50,684 nucleotides of DNA from Symbiodinium natans. Lineage: Eukaryota; Sar; Dinophyceae; Suessiales; Symbiodiniaceae. Each line of letters opens with the position of its first letter. The stretch's first letter is position 1. The notes under the pieces were generated by a model, which was not told where the DNA came from, did not search any database, and worked only from the letters and a program-made list of their open reading frames with translations. The stretch covers positions 265,001-315,684 of the forward strand of contig CAJNDS010000469.1 of assembly GCA_905221605.1 (NCBI GenBank). Reading direction: 5' to 3'. Of this stretch, positions 37,850 through 48,140 are shown piece by piece. Both the position numbers and the translations under genes were made by a program.

Positions 37850-38072
37850 GGCCCTAAGAGAATGATGTTAGTAAATATTCCGACCCCTATATTAGGGTTT
37901 AGGGCTTCCAGTCTGGGATAGTTGCTGTGCCCCGACCACTTGAAGCGCTCGCCTTTGAAGACCGGTGCCTTTTTCAAAACCCTCATATTATCCTCGCATA
38001 AAAAGTACTCATAATATATCTCTATGTGTGTAGGACCTTTATGCGTTATTTGACGGTCCTGCTTCGCCTTCC

Positions 38073-39780
38073 AAAACTTTAAGGATTTTAAGGAATTTAG
38101 GGGTTTTCCAAAATTTTAAAAGGACCACAAAATCCTTAAAATTTTGAAAGCCCGGACCTTTCAAAATTTTAAGGATTTTAAGGAATTTAAGGCCTTTTAA
38201 ATTTCTTAAAATCCATAAAATCCTTAAAATTTTGAAAGAAAATTAAGTTATTTTCCGGAAAGAGGCAGGCCCATTTAAAATTTTAAAAATCCTTAAAATC
38301 CTTAAAATCCTGAAAATTTTGAAAGGTTGGGGCTTTCAAAATTTTAAGGATTTTAAGGAATTTAAGGCCTTTTAAATTTCTTAAAATCCTTAAAATCCTT
38401 AAAATCCTTAAAATTTTGAAAGAAAATTAAATCAATTTCCGGAAAGAGGCAGGCCCATTTAAAATTTTAAAAATCCTTAAAATCCTTAAAATCCTTAAAA
38501 TTTTGAAAGCCCGGGCCTTTCAAAATTTTAAGGATTTTAAGGAATTTAAGGCATTTTAAATTTCTTAAAATACTTAAAATCCTTAAAATCCTTAAAATTT
38601 TGAAAGAAAACTAAATTATTTTCCGGAAAGAGGCAGGCCCATTTAAAATTTTAAAAATCCTTAAAATCCTTAAAATCCTTAAAATTTTGAAAGCCCAGGC
38701 CTTTCAAAATTTTAAGGATTTTAAGGAGTTTAAGGCCTTTTAAATTTCTTAAAATCCTTAAAATCCTTAAAATTTTGAAAGAAAATTAAATCATTTTCCG
38801 GAAAGAGGCAGGCCCATTTAAAATTTTAAAAATCCTTAAAATCCTTAAAACCCTTAAAATTTTGAAAGGTTGGGGCTTTCAAAATTTTAAGGATTTTAAG
38901 GAATTTAACGCCTTTTAAATCTCTTAAAATCCTTAAAATCCTTAAAATCCTTAAAATCCTTAAAATTTTGAAAGAAAATTAAATTATTTTCCGGAAAGAG
39001 GCAGGCCCATTTAAAATTTTAAAAATCCTTAAAATCCTTAAAATCCTTAAAATTTTGAAAGCCCGGGCCTTTCAAAATTTTAAGGATTTTAAGAAATTTA
39101 ACGCCTTTTAAATTTCTTAAAATCCTTAAAATCCTTAAAATTTTGAAAGAAAATTAAATCATTTTCCGGAAAGAGGCAGGCCCATTTAAAATTTTAAAAA
39201 CCCTTAAAATCCTTAAAATCCTTAAAATTTTGAAAGCCCGGGCCTTTCAAAATTTTAAGGATTTTAAGGAATTTAAGGCCTTTTAAATTTCTTAAAATCC
39301 TTAAAATCCTTAAAATTTTGAAAGAAAACTAAATTATTTTCCGGAAAGAGGCAGGCCCATTTAAAATTTTAAAAATCCTTAAAGTCCTTAAAAATCCTTA
39401 AAATTTTGAAAGGTTGGGCCTTTCAAAATTTTAAGGATTTTAAGGAATTTAAGGCCTTTTAAATTTCTTAAAATCCTTAAAATCCATAAAATCCTTAAAA
39501 TTTTGAAAGAAAATTAAAATATTTTCCGGAAAGAGGCAGGCCCATTTAAAATTTTAAAAATCCTTAAAATCCTTAAAATCCTTAAAATTTTGAAAGGTTG
39601 GGGCTTTCAAAATTTTAAGGATTTTAAGGAATTTAAGGCCTTTTAAATTTCTTAAAATCCTTAAAATCCTTAAAACCCTTAAAATTTTGAAAGAAAATTA
39701 GATTATTTTCCGGAAAGAGGCAGGCCCATTTAAAATTTTAAAAATCCTTAAAATCCTTAAAATCCTTAAAATTTTGAAAG
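38073..39780 (+). repeat. AT-rich satellite, left arm
   Basis: Tandem units of mostly 175-193 bp. The marker CCGGAAAGAGGCAGGCCCAT starts at 38,255, 38,439, 38,623, 38,798, 38,991, 39,166, 39,341, 39,526 and 39,710. Each unit also contains an internal hairpin, CTTAAAATTTTGAAAG against CTTTCAAAATTTTAAG around a CCCGGG or TTGGGG core. No coding capacity. Confidence 0.95.
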
Positions 39781-39787
39781 GTTGGGG
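39781..39787. other. Inversion point of the satellite
   Basis: The seven bases GTTGGGG form the loop of a large palindrome: left-arm sequence ending AAAATTTTGAAAG is mirrored at once by CTTTCAAAATTTT. Every marker to the left has one orientation and every marker to the right the other. Confidence 0.9.
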
Positions 39788-41720
39788 CTTTCAAAATTTT
39801 AAGGATTTTAAGGATTTTAAGGATTTTTAAAATTTTAAATGGGCCTGACTCTTTCCGGAATATATTTTAATTTTATTTCAAAATTTTAAGGATTTTAAGG
39901 TTTTTAAGAAATTTAAAAGGCGTTAAATTCCTTAAAATCCTTAAAATTTTGAAAGCCCCAACCTTTCAAAATTTTAAGGATTTTAAGGATTTTTAAAATT
40001 TTAAATGGGCCTGCCTCTGTCCGGAAAATAATTCAATTTTCTTTCAAAATTTTAAAGGATTTTAAGGATTTTAAGAAATTTAAAAGGCCTTAAATTCCTT
40101 AAAATCCTTAAAATTTTGAAAGCCCCAACCTTTCAAAATTTTAAGGATTTTAAGGATTTTAAGGATTTTGAAAATTTTAAATGGGCCTGCCTCTTTCCGG
40201 AAAATGATTTAATTTTCTTTCAAAATTTTAAGGATTTTAAGGATTTTAAGGATTTTAAGAAATTTAAAAGGCCTTAAATTCCTTAAAATCCTTAACATTT
40301 TGAAAGGCCCGGGCTTTCAAAATTTTAAGGATTTTAAGGATTTTAAGGATTTTTAAAATTTTAAATGGGCCTGCCTCTTTCCGGAAAATAATATAATTTT
40401 CTTGCAAAATTTTAAGGATTTTAAGGATGTTAAGGATTTTAAGAAATTTAAAAGGCCTTAAATTCCTTAAAATCCTTAAAATTTTGAAAGCCCCAACCTT
40501 TCAAAATTTTAAGGATTTTAAGGATTTTAAGGATTTTTAAAATTTTAAATGGGCCTGCCTCTTTCCGGAAAATGATTTAAGTTTCTTTCAAAATTTTAAG
40601 GATTTTAAGGATTTTAAGAAATTTAAAAGGCCTTAAATTCCTTAAAATCCTTAAAATTTTGAAAGGCCCGGGCTTTTAAAATTTTAAGGATTTTAAGGAT
40701 TTTAAGGATTTTTAAAATTTTAAATGGGCCTGCCTCTTTCCGGAAAATGATTTAATTTTCTTTCAAAATTTTAAGGTTTTTAAGGATTTTAAGGATTTTA
40801 AGAAATTTAAAAGGCCTTAAATTCCTTAAAATCCTTAAAATTTTGAAAGGCCCGGGCTTTCAAATTTTAAGGATTTTAAGGATTTTAAGGATTTCTAAAA
40901 TTTTAAATGGGCCTGCCTCTTTCCGGAAAATAATTTAATTTTCTTTCAAAATTTTAAGGATTTTAAGGATTTTAAGAAATTTAAAAGGCCTTAAATTCCT
41001 TAAAATCCTTAAAATCTTGAAAGGCCCGGGCTTTCAAAATTTTAAGGATTTTAAGGATTTTAAGGATTTTTAAAATTTTAAATGGGCCTGCCTCTTTCCG
41101 GAAAATAATTTAATTTTCTTTCAAAATTTTAAGGGTTTTAAGGATTTTAAGGATTTTTAAAATTTTAAATGGGCCTGCCTCTTTCCGGAAAATAATTTAA
41201 TTTTCTTTCAAAATTTTAAGGATTTTAAGGATTTTAAGGATTTTAAGAAATTTAAAAGGCGTTAAATTCCTTAAAATCCTTAAATTTTTGAAAGCCCCAA
41301 CCTTTCAAAATTTTAAGGATTTTAAGGATTTTAAGGATTTTTAAAATTTTAAATGGGCCTGCCTCTTTCCGGAAAATGATTTAATTTTCTTTCAAAATTT
41401 TAAGGATTTTAAGGATTTTAAGAAATTTAAAAGGCGTTAAATTCCTTAAAATCCTTAAAATTTTGAAAGGCCCCTTTCAAAATTTTAAGGGTTTTAAGGA
41501 TTTTAAGGATTTTTAAAATTTTAAATGGGCCTGCCTCTTTCCGGAAAATAATTTAATTTTCTTTCAAAATTTTAAGGATTTTAAGAATTTAAAATGCCTT
41601 AAATTCCTTAAAATCCTTAAAATATTGAAAGGTCCGGGCTTTCAAAATTTTAAGGGTTTACAGGATTTTAAGGATTTTAAAATTTTAAATGGGCCTGACT
41701 TTTCCGGAAAATAAATTCAT
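39788..41720 (-). repeat. AT-rich satellite, right (inverted) arm
   Basis: The same units in reverse orientation. Marker CCGG positions are 39,855, 40,021, 40,197, 40,381, 40,565, 40,740, 40,923, 41,098, 41,185, 41,369, 41,541 and 41,704. The 41,098-41,185 interval is a half unit of 87 bp. The outer units are the most diverged. Confidence 0.95.
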
Positions 41721-42118
41721 TTTCCAATAGTTTTACTGAGTTTAGTTTTTTTTTATTTAAATGGGCCTGACCCTTTCTGGAAAATACTTGAATATTAGTT
41801 TAAAATTTGATAGATTTTAAGGAAACTAGGGGCATTTCAATATTTGGAAAGGCCATGAAGTTCCATGGGTACGTTATATTTTTTGATTTTTGTTTGTAAT
41901 TTTTAGCAAATAAACCATTTAAGTTTTTTTTTTTGCAATTTTCCTGAAATTCTGAAAGCCTAGGCCTTACAAGAAAAATAAAAAAAAACAGCAACACAAA
42001 TACTCATTTAAAATATTTAAATGCGCTTCTTAGTCCTTTTAAAAAAGAACATTTTGTTTTGTTAATTCATAAGGCTTGTAAAAAAAGCCGGGGGTCCGGG
42101 GACGAGCGTTAACAAAAG
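41721..42118. other. AT-rich unassigned stretch
   Basis: A degenerate last satellite marker (GGGCCTGACCCTTTCTGG) is at 41,763. Beyond it I see no repeat or gene. Confidence 0.4.
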
Positions 42119-42150
42119 CATTCCCCTTGAATATTTCTCCCGCGAAACTT

Positions 42151-42176
42151 TTCTCCCGCGAATTTTGGCGGGAGAA
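42151..42176. other. Perfect 9-bp hairpin
   Basis: TTCTCCCGC and GCGGGAGAA pair around the loop GAATTTTG, within a segment rich in TTCCCGCGA and TTTCCC motifs (42,120-42,420). Confidence 0.7.
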
Positions 42177-42418
42177 ATTCCCGCGAGCTCTCCCTTGAGT
42201 TTTTCTGGTTTTCCCGTGGTTTCCCTTTGATGTTTTTTTTGGTTTCCCTTCAGTTTCCCGTGAGAGTCAAATCTTCCTTTTACTGTTCCCTTGGACTTCC
42301 CTTTGAACTTCCCTTGGTTTTCCCTCGGATCCCCTTCGAAATTAAAACGTATCCCGCGAGAAATCTCGCAAGACTTCAAAAATAAGGGCTTCCTTTTCCC
42401 ACGGGATTTCCCGCGAAG

Positions 42419-43084
42419 CAGGCCGTAGGCCCCGAGCTGTGGCTGTAGTCTGCAGGCCCCCGAGCTCTCTGACTGTAGAGTCTCCAGGCCCCCGGGCTCG
42501 CTGTAGTCACCAGGGTCCCGGGCTGTCTGGCTGTAGTCTGCAGGCCCCCGAGCTCTCTGACTGTAGAGTCTCCAGGCCCCCGGGCTCGCTGTAGTCACCA
42601 GTCACCAGGGTCCCGGGCTGTCTGGCTGTAGTCTGCAGGCCCCCCTGTAGTCTCCAGGCCCCCGGTCTCTCTCGCTGTAGTCACCAGGCCTCCGGGCTGT
42701 CTGGCTGTAGTCTGCAGGCCCCCGAGCTCTCTGACTGTAGTCTCCAGCCCCCCGGGCTCTCGTGCTTGCTTGGGTTTATATTGTTTTTTACTTAATTAGA
42801 TTGACTTAAGTAATTTAAATAATTTAAAGAATTTAAGTATCGAAATTTATTTAAATAATTAAATAACATAAATATGGCGGGCAGGTTTCGGATTTAAATT
42901 ACTTAAGTGATTTAATTCGGCCGGGAATTAAATAATGTGAATAATTTGTAAATAATAACAACAATTTACATAATTTAAATAATTGAAATAGTTTAAATAA
43001 TTTAAATATGCTAAATAATTTAAATAATTTAAATCCGAAAAGGGGGGACCACCCCCCCCTGCCCCCTAAGACTTAAATAATTCA
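42419..43084. repeat. Minisatellite plus AT block, copy 1
   Basis: The GC-rich part (to about 42,760) repeats CTGTAGTCTGCAGGCCCCCG and related 21-25 bp units (CTGTAGTCTCCAGGCCCCCG, CTGTAGTCACCAGGGTCCCG). The AT part is built of TTTAAATAA and ends at a GGGGGGACCACCCCCCCC hairpin. It is cut off by the assembly gap. Confidence 0.9.
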
Positions 43085-43184
43085 NNNNNNNNNNNNNNNN
43101 NNNNNNNNNNNNNNNNNNNNNNNNNNNNNNNNNNNNNNNNNNNNNNNNNNNNNNNNNNNNNNNNNNNNNNNNNNNNNNNNNNNN
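43085..43184. other. Assembly gap (100 N)
   Basis: Exactly 100 undetermined bases, the usual arbitrary scaffold-gap length. Near-identical sequence on both sides means the true distance and copy number are unknown. Confidence 0.99.
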
Positions 43185-43764
43185 CAGGCCGTAGGCCCCG
43201 AGCTGTGGCTGTAGTCTGCAGGCCCCCGAGCTCTCTGACTGTAGAGTCTCCAGGCCCCCGGGCTCGCTGTAGTCACCAGGGTCCCGGGCTGTCTGGCTGT
43301 AGTCTGCAGGCCCCCGAGCTCTCTGACTGTAGAGTCTCCAGGCCCCCGGGCTCGCTGTAGTCACCAGGGTCCCGGGCTGTCTGGCTGTAGTCTGCAGGCC
43401 CCCGAGCTCTCTGACTGTAGTCTCCAGCCCCCCGGGCTCTCGTGCTTGCTTGGGTTTATATTGTTTTTTACTTAATTAGATTGACTTAAGTAATTTAAAT
43501 AATTTAAAGAATTTAAGTATCGAAATTTATTTAAATAATTAAATAACATAAATATGACGGGCAGGTTTCGGATTTAAATTACTTAAGTTATTTAATTCGG
43601 CCTGGAATTAAATAATGTGAATAATTTGTAAATAATATCAACAATTTACATAATTTAAATAATTGAAATAGTTTAAATAATTTAAATATGTTAAATAATT
43701 TAAATAATTTAAATCCGAAAAAGGGGGACCACCCCCCCCTGCCCCCTAAGACTTAAATAATTCA
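43185..43764. repeat. Minisatellite plus AT block, copy 2
   Basis: It matches 42,419-43,084 with about five substitutions in the AT part and about 86 bp fewer minisatellite bases. The differences show it is not simply the same read assembled twice; haplotypes or a true tandem duplication would both fit. Confidence 0.85.
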
Positions 43765-44280
43765 AATAACTTAAATCCGAAACCTCCCCGTCTTATTTAC
43801 ACTTTTTAAATTAATTAATTCTGGGGAGGGGGGGGTGGTCCCCCCCCCCCTTTCGGATGTAAATCATTTTTCATTATTTAAACTATTTAAATTCTTTAAA
43901 TCGCCTGGGAATCAAATAATTTAAATTTGAATATGACGGGCAGGTTTCGGATTTAAAATATTTAAATTATCTAATTCGGCCGGGATTTAAATAATTTAAA
44001 TAATTTAAACAATTATTTAGGGCTTCGAACGGATTTAAATTATTTACATAATTTCAATAATTTCAATAATTTAAATCCGAAAAGGGGGGGGGGCCACCCG
44101 CTGCCCCCTAAGGATTAAACAATTTAAATAATTTAAATCCGAAACCTCCCCGTCTTATTTAAATTATTTAATTATTTAATTCTGGGGAGGGGGGGTGGTC
44201 CCCCCCCCCCTTTCGGATTTAAATTTTTAAAATTATTAGATTGTTTAAAATATTTGAATTATTTAAATTATGGCACGGCT
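43765..44280. repeat. ATTTAAAT/CCGAAA inverted units
   Basis: Units of AT-rich sequence are bordered by ATCCGAAAAGGGGG on one side and CCCCCTTTCGGAT on the other, repeated near 43,720-43,860 and 44,070-44,220. Each pair could form a hairpin with a TCTGGGGAGGGGG segment at its turn. Confidence 0.75.
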
Positions 44281-44329
44281 CTACTGACACATATTCCGCG
44301 GAAAGATTGTCATGTTTTTGGTGAAATTT

Positions 44330-44470
44330 ACGAACACTTACCCCCCGATAAGCAAGATCTTGGCGCCGCTCCGCGTACTCAGCCTTTAAGAGTTTAAGGG
44401 GGTTTCAAATTCAGGGATACTTATATTTGCTCCTTTAAACTTACGAACACTTACCCCCCGATAAGCAAGA
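44330..44470. repeat. Direct repeat, 28 bp, spaced 113 bp
   Basis: TTACGAACACTTACCCCCCG then ATAAGCAAGA occurs at about 44,330 and 44,443. The intervening sequence holds no gene. Confidence 0.8.
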
Positions 44471-44680
44471 CTTGGAACCTGCAGACAACAACAAACAGGT
44501 CTGTCGCAAAACCGCGACCATTGATACATACCCCCTGTAGCGGGGTATGTCGCGTATGTGGGCCGCGGCCCGGTTACAAGCAATTAATATTGGCACGCGG
44601 CCATTTGTTTGCAAGAAACAGGGGTCTGCATACCGCAGCAAAACATAAACACATGATGACGATGCGAACAAATGACTAGA

Positions 44681-44756
44681 TGATGAAGATGATGAGGATG
44701 AACAAGATCAAGGAGCTGATGAAGATGATGAAGATGATGAAGATGATGATGCTGCT
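44681..44756. repeat. GATGAA/GATGAT microsatellite
   Basis: Imperfect trinucleotide/hexanucleotide run; the Met/Lys-rich frame across it is an artefact. Confidence 0.85.
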
Positions 44757-45376
44757 GGGAAAGCTTTATGCAATTGATGCAGTGAAGTTATGCCAGTACA
44801 ATGAAAGGACTCATGCAGATGAAGAGTGTGATGACAATGATGATAGAGCTTTGCGCTTTATTTTGTCACCCCGTCTCCTTGCTTCCTGTCTCTTCTCTTC
44901 TTTCCAGTACCCTTCCAGAAAAATGGCATCCTTGTTCTCTCGCCTCTCTCACTTCCCTTTCCCTTCTCTCTTTCTGTTACTTTTTGACTGATGAACAACA
45001 AGAAAGAAACCTGCAGGATAAAACAGTGGCAGGGTAAGCAGAGGTTGCGCGTGGACCTTGCCGTACTTCATCATATCCCTCTTCTCGGCCCATCTCTTCT
45101 GCTCTTTTCCTTACTCTTCTCCTTTTCATTATTATTCCTCTTTAGTTGTTCTTATCTGGAAAAGAAAGAGGGAAGGGAGAGATAAGGGAGGGAGGATAGA
45201 TAAAGAAGAGTGCCATCTTCTCTGCGCCTTGTTTTGTCTCTCCCCTTTCTCTATTCATCTCTCTTCTATTCTTTTCTTTGCTGTTCTATTGAAATTGGAT
45301 TCCCTGTATCTCTCCTCTGTCCTTCTCTCTCGCTCCTCTTCTCCTGTTCCCCTCTAAACGATTGCTCTTTACAGAT

Positions 45377-45612
45377 AGGTGCCCTCCCTCCTCTTCAGGA
45401 AATCTCTTTTCGCTTATTTTGCTTTTTGAAGCGAATAAAACAACGGATAAGAGAGGAAAGGGAATGACGAAGTAAAGACAGGAGCTCTTCAATAGGTGCC
45501 CTCCCTCCTCTTCAGGAAATCTCTTTTCCCTTATTTTGCTTTTTGAAGCGAAGAAAACAACAGATAAGAAGAGAGGAAAGGGAATGACTAAGTAAAGAGA
45601 GGAGCTCTTCAA
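45377..45612 (+). repeat. 117-bp tandem duplication
   Basis: AGGTGCCCTCCCTCCTCTTC starts at 45,377 and 45,494; the two units differ by a few bases. The same pair is at 48,910 and 49,027, and an inverted diverged single copy lies at 46,938-47,070. Confidence 0.9.
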
Positions 45613-45659
45613 TTTCCCTCCCTATATCTGATGTTACTTTTCCTTCTTGGGCGGTGCCC

Positions 45660-46117
45660 TTCTTTCTCCCTTGAAGATGCAGAAAACGATCAGGAACACC
45701 CGTTCCATCGCCCATATATAGACAGAGATAAATCATGAGCATCAGCTGGGTTTGCTGCCGATCCAAAATGGGCGTCCCTTTTAATCGCTTTCTGTGTCTT
45801 GAAACGAGCAAAAGGGGCACGCTTACTAAGTGTTTTCTTGTGGTGTCCCTTTTCTTCGCTTGAAGATGCAGAAAACGATCCAAAAAGGACACCCGTCCCA
45901 TCGCCCATATATGGGGAGAGAGATAAATCATGAGCATCAGCTGGGTTTGCTGCCAATCCAAAATGGGCGCCCCTTTTAATCGCTTGCTGTGTCTTCAAAC
46001 GAGCAAAAGGGGCACCCTAAGTGTTTTCTTGTGGTGTCCCTTTTCTTCGCTTGAAGATGCAGAAAACGATCTAAAAGGACACCTGTTCCATCGCCCATAT
46101 ATAGGGAGAGAGAGAGG

Positions 46118-46204
<87 letters not shown>

Positions 46205-46377
46205 AATCATGAGCATCAGCTGGGTTGGCTGCCAATCCAAAATGGACGTCCCTTGTAATCGCTTTCTGTGTCTTCAAACGAGCAAAAGGGACACCCTAAG
46301 TGCTTTCTTGTGGGGTGTCCCTTTTCCTCGCTTGAAGATGCAGAAAACGATCAAAAAGGACACCCATTCCATCGCCC

Positions 46378-46408
<31 letters not shown>

Positions 46409-46640
46409 AAAAATCATGAGCATCAGCTGGGTTGGCTGCCAATCCAAAATGGACGTCCCTTTTAATCGCTTTCTGTGTCTTCAAACGAACAAAAGAAAAC
46501 ACTTAGGTTCCTCACTTGAAGATGCAGGAAACGGCCCAACAAGGACACCCGTTCCATCGCCCATATATGGAGAGAGAGAGAGAGAGGGAGAAAGGAAAAA
46601 TCATGAGCATCAGCTGGGTTTGCTTACATGTTCATTGTTA
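45660..46640 (+). repeat. Tandem hairpin units of about 200 bp (copy 1)
   Basis: Units are marked by ATCATGAGCATCAGCTGGG at 45,732, 45,927, 46,206, 46,413 and 46,600. In each, an arm of about 50 bp beginning GGGCGTCCCTTTTAATCGCT is followed, after about 18 bp (CTAAGTG, TTCTTGTG), by its approximate reverse complement ending AAAAAGGACACC. Units end in TATATA(GA)n. Confidence 0.9.
46112..46199. repeat. GA microsatellite
   Basis: About 40 GA units, the expanded form of the short (GA)n that ends each hairpin unit. Its homologue at 49,984-50,030 is about half as long. Confidence 0.95.
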
Positions 46641-46937
46641 TTCCTTTTGTTTTTTCTAACGGAAATGAACAAGAGAAGAGAAAATAAGAACCAGAGGAAA
46701 GATGAAAACGAGCACCATCTTCTCTTTGCTTGATTTTTGCATTTCGCCTGTCCTCATTTCTCTTCCATTCTTTTCATTGCTCTTCCATTTAGAGTTGCAT
46801 TCCTGTTGATCTCTCCTCTCTCCTTTCTCTTTCCCTTCTCTTCTCTTGTTCTCCTTTAAATCTCAAAAACACACAAAAGGAAGCTTCTTTTCCTTGATGA
46901 ATGAAGAATGAAAAAAGAAGAAAAGAGATAGGGAAAG

Positions 46938-47070
46938 AAATTGAAGAGCTCCACTGCCTATTGGTTCATTCCATTTCCTCTCTTTCTATGTGTTGTTTTC
47001 CTTGTCGTTTCAGAAAGCAAGCAAAATAAGGGCAAGGGGGCTTCCTGAAGAGGAGAGAGGGCACCTATCT
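46938..47070 (-). repeat. Inverted copy of the 117-bp unit
   Basis: The reverse complement reads AGGTGCCCTCTCTCCTCTTC and matches the 45,377 unit with moderate divergence, ending GGAGCTCTTCAATTTC. Confidence 0.8.
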
Positions 47071-47119
47071 GCGAAGAGGTCTTGTCCTTTTTAAGAATAG
47101 AGGGAAAAGGGAGAGACAA

Positions 47120-47680
47120 GGAAGGGAGAGATGATAGACAAAGAAGAGTGCCATCTTCTTTGCGCCTTGTTGTGTTCCTCCGTATCCTTGCTTCTTGTCT
47201 CCTCTCTTCTGTTCAGTACACTTCCAGAAAATTAAAATGGCCTCCTTGTTGTCTCTCCTCTCTCACTTCCCTTTCCCTTCTCTCCTTCTGTTTCCGTTTA
47301 ACTGATAAAGCACAAGACAGGTATGATAAAGCAGTGGAAGGTAAAGCAGAGGGTGACTCCTTGCGCTTGGACCTTGCCGTACTTCATCATGTCCCTCTTC
47401 TCGGCCTATCTCTTCTGCTCTTTTCCTTACTCTTCTCCTTTTCATAAATTCTTCCTCTTTAGTTGTTCTTATTTCGAAAAGAAAGAGGGAAGGGAGAGAT
47501 AAGGGAGATAGGATAGATAAAGAAGAGTGCCATCTTCTCAGCGCCTCGTTTTGCCTCTCCATCTTCTCTATTCATCTCTCTTCTATTCTTTTCTTTGCCA
47601 TTCCATTGAAATTGGATTCCTGTTATCTCTCCCCTCTCCTTCTCTCTCGCTCCTCTTCTCCTGTTCCCCTCTAAATGACA
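47120..47680 (+). repeat. Pyrimidine-rich module, third copy
   Basis: It shares AAGAAGAGTGCCATCTTCT, CTTCCTGTCTCTTCTCTTCT-like and CCTTGCCGTACTTCATCAT segments with 44,846-45,360 and 48,316-48,897 but is more diverged. The AAGAAGAGTGCCATCTTCT motif itself recurs at about 45,208, 46,710, 47,148, 47,527 and 48,741. Confidence 0.8.
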
Positions 47681-47825
47681 AAAACACAAGAAAGGAAGAA
47701 CAAGAGGGGCATGTGTTGCAATAAAGCAGGAAGGGAATTGAAGAGCTCCTCTCGCTACTTTCTCATGCCCTTTCCTTTCTATCTACCACAATCTACCACA
47801 CCAAAACACGACTCTCAGCTTCCAA

Positions 47826-48140
47826 ATATACTTCATCATGGGGAGAAGGGACATACTTCATCACAGACTTGGCCCACAGGGAGAGGGGATATACTTCATC
47901 ACGCTGCTGGGGGGCTGGATCACAAACATGGCCCACGGGGCGAGGGGACATACTTCAGCCACAAAGAGAGGGAACCTACTTCATCACGCTGGTGGGATGC
48001 TGGATCACAGACCTGGCCTACGGGAAGAGGGGACATGCTTCATCACAAATTTGGCCCACGGGGAGAGGGGACATACTTCATCACAAATTTGGCCCGCGGG
48101 GAGAAGGGACATACTTCATCACAGACTTGGCTCACAGGAG
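47826..48140 (+). repeat. Minisatellite of about 36-38 bp
   Basis: Units contain ACATACTTCATCACAGACTT and GGCCCACGGGGAGAGGGG; eight to nine units with internal variants. All frames give low-complexity repeats. Confidence 0.85.

Larger units (their letters stand above)
1..37900. repeat. Telomere-heptamer mosaic region
   Basis: About 100 blocks of TTTAGGG or its complement CCCTAAA alternate with non-repetitive islands across this whole segment and stop at about 37.9 kb. Because blocks occur on both strands and are separated by unrelated sequence, this is not a chromosome end but interstitial telomere-like DNA. Variants CCCTGAA, CCCTAAG, CCCCAAA, CCCTAAAA and TTTACGG are common. A telomere-repeat-rich intron landscape or a subtelomeric graveyard would both fit; the exon-like islands favour the first. 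Individual blocks with special features are listed separately. Confidence 0.9.
44846..46736 (+). repeat. Segmental duplication, copy 1
   Basis: It matches 48,316 to the window end. Order: pyrimidine-rich module (44,846-45,360), 117-bp tandem duplication (45,377-45,612), hairpin repeat units (45,660-46,640), and a tail similar to the module. Open frames across it follow the repeats and are not conserved as proteins. Confidence 0.9.

Noticed and set aside
1-37900. Coccidian (Eimeria-like) origin
   Set aside because: Interspersed AAACCCT repeats are known there, but the accompanying abundant CAG repeats are absent here. Not excluded, only less favoured.
38073-41720. CRISPR-like regular spacing
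   Set aside because: Units of about 180 bp have no variable spacers, invert once and lie in eukaryotic AT-rich satellite.
42062-43364. Minus frames with repeated TTASPGAWRLYSQRARGP
   Set aside because: They follow the CTGTAGTCTGCAGG minisatellite and cross the assembly gap.
44680-44760. Hammerhead-like CTGATGA motif and Met/Lys-rich frame
   Set aside because: No flanking stems and no conserved GAAA core; the sequence is a GATGAA microsatellite.
45930-46733. 267-codon open frame with Arg-Glu repeats
   Set aside because: It runs through (GA)n and tandem hairpin units; the homologous stretch in copy 2 is broken into other frames, so no protein is conserved.
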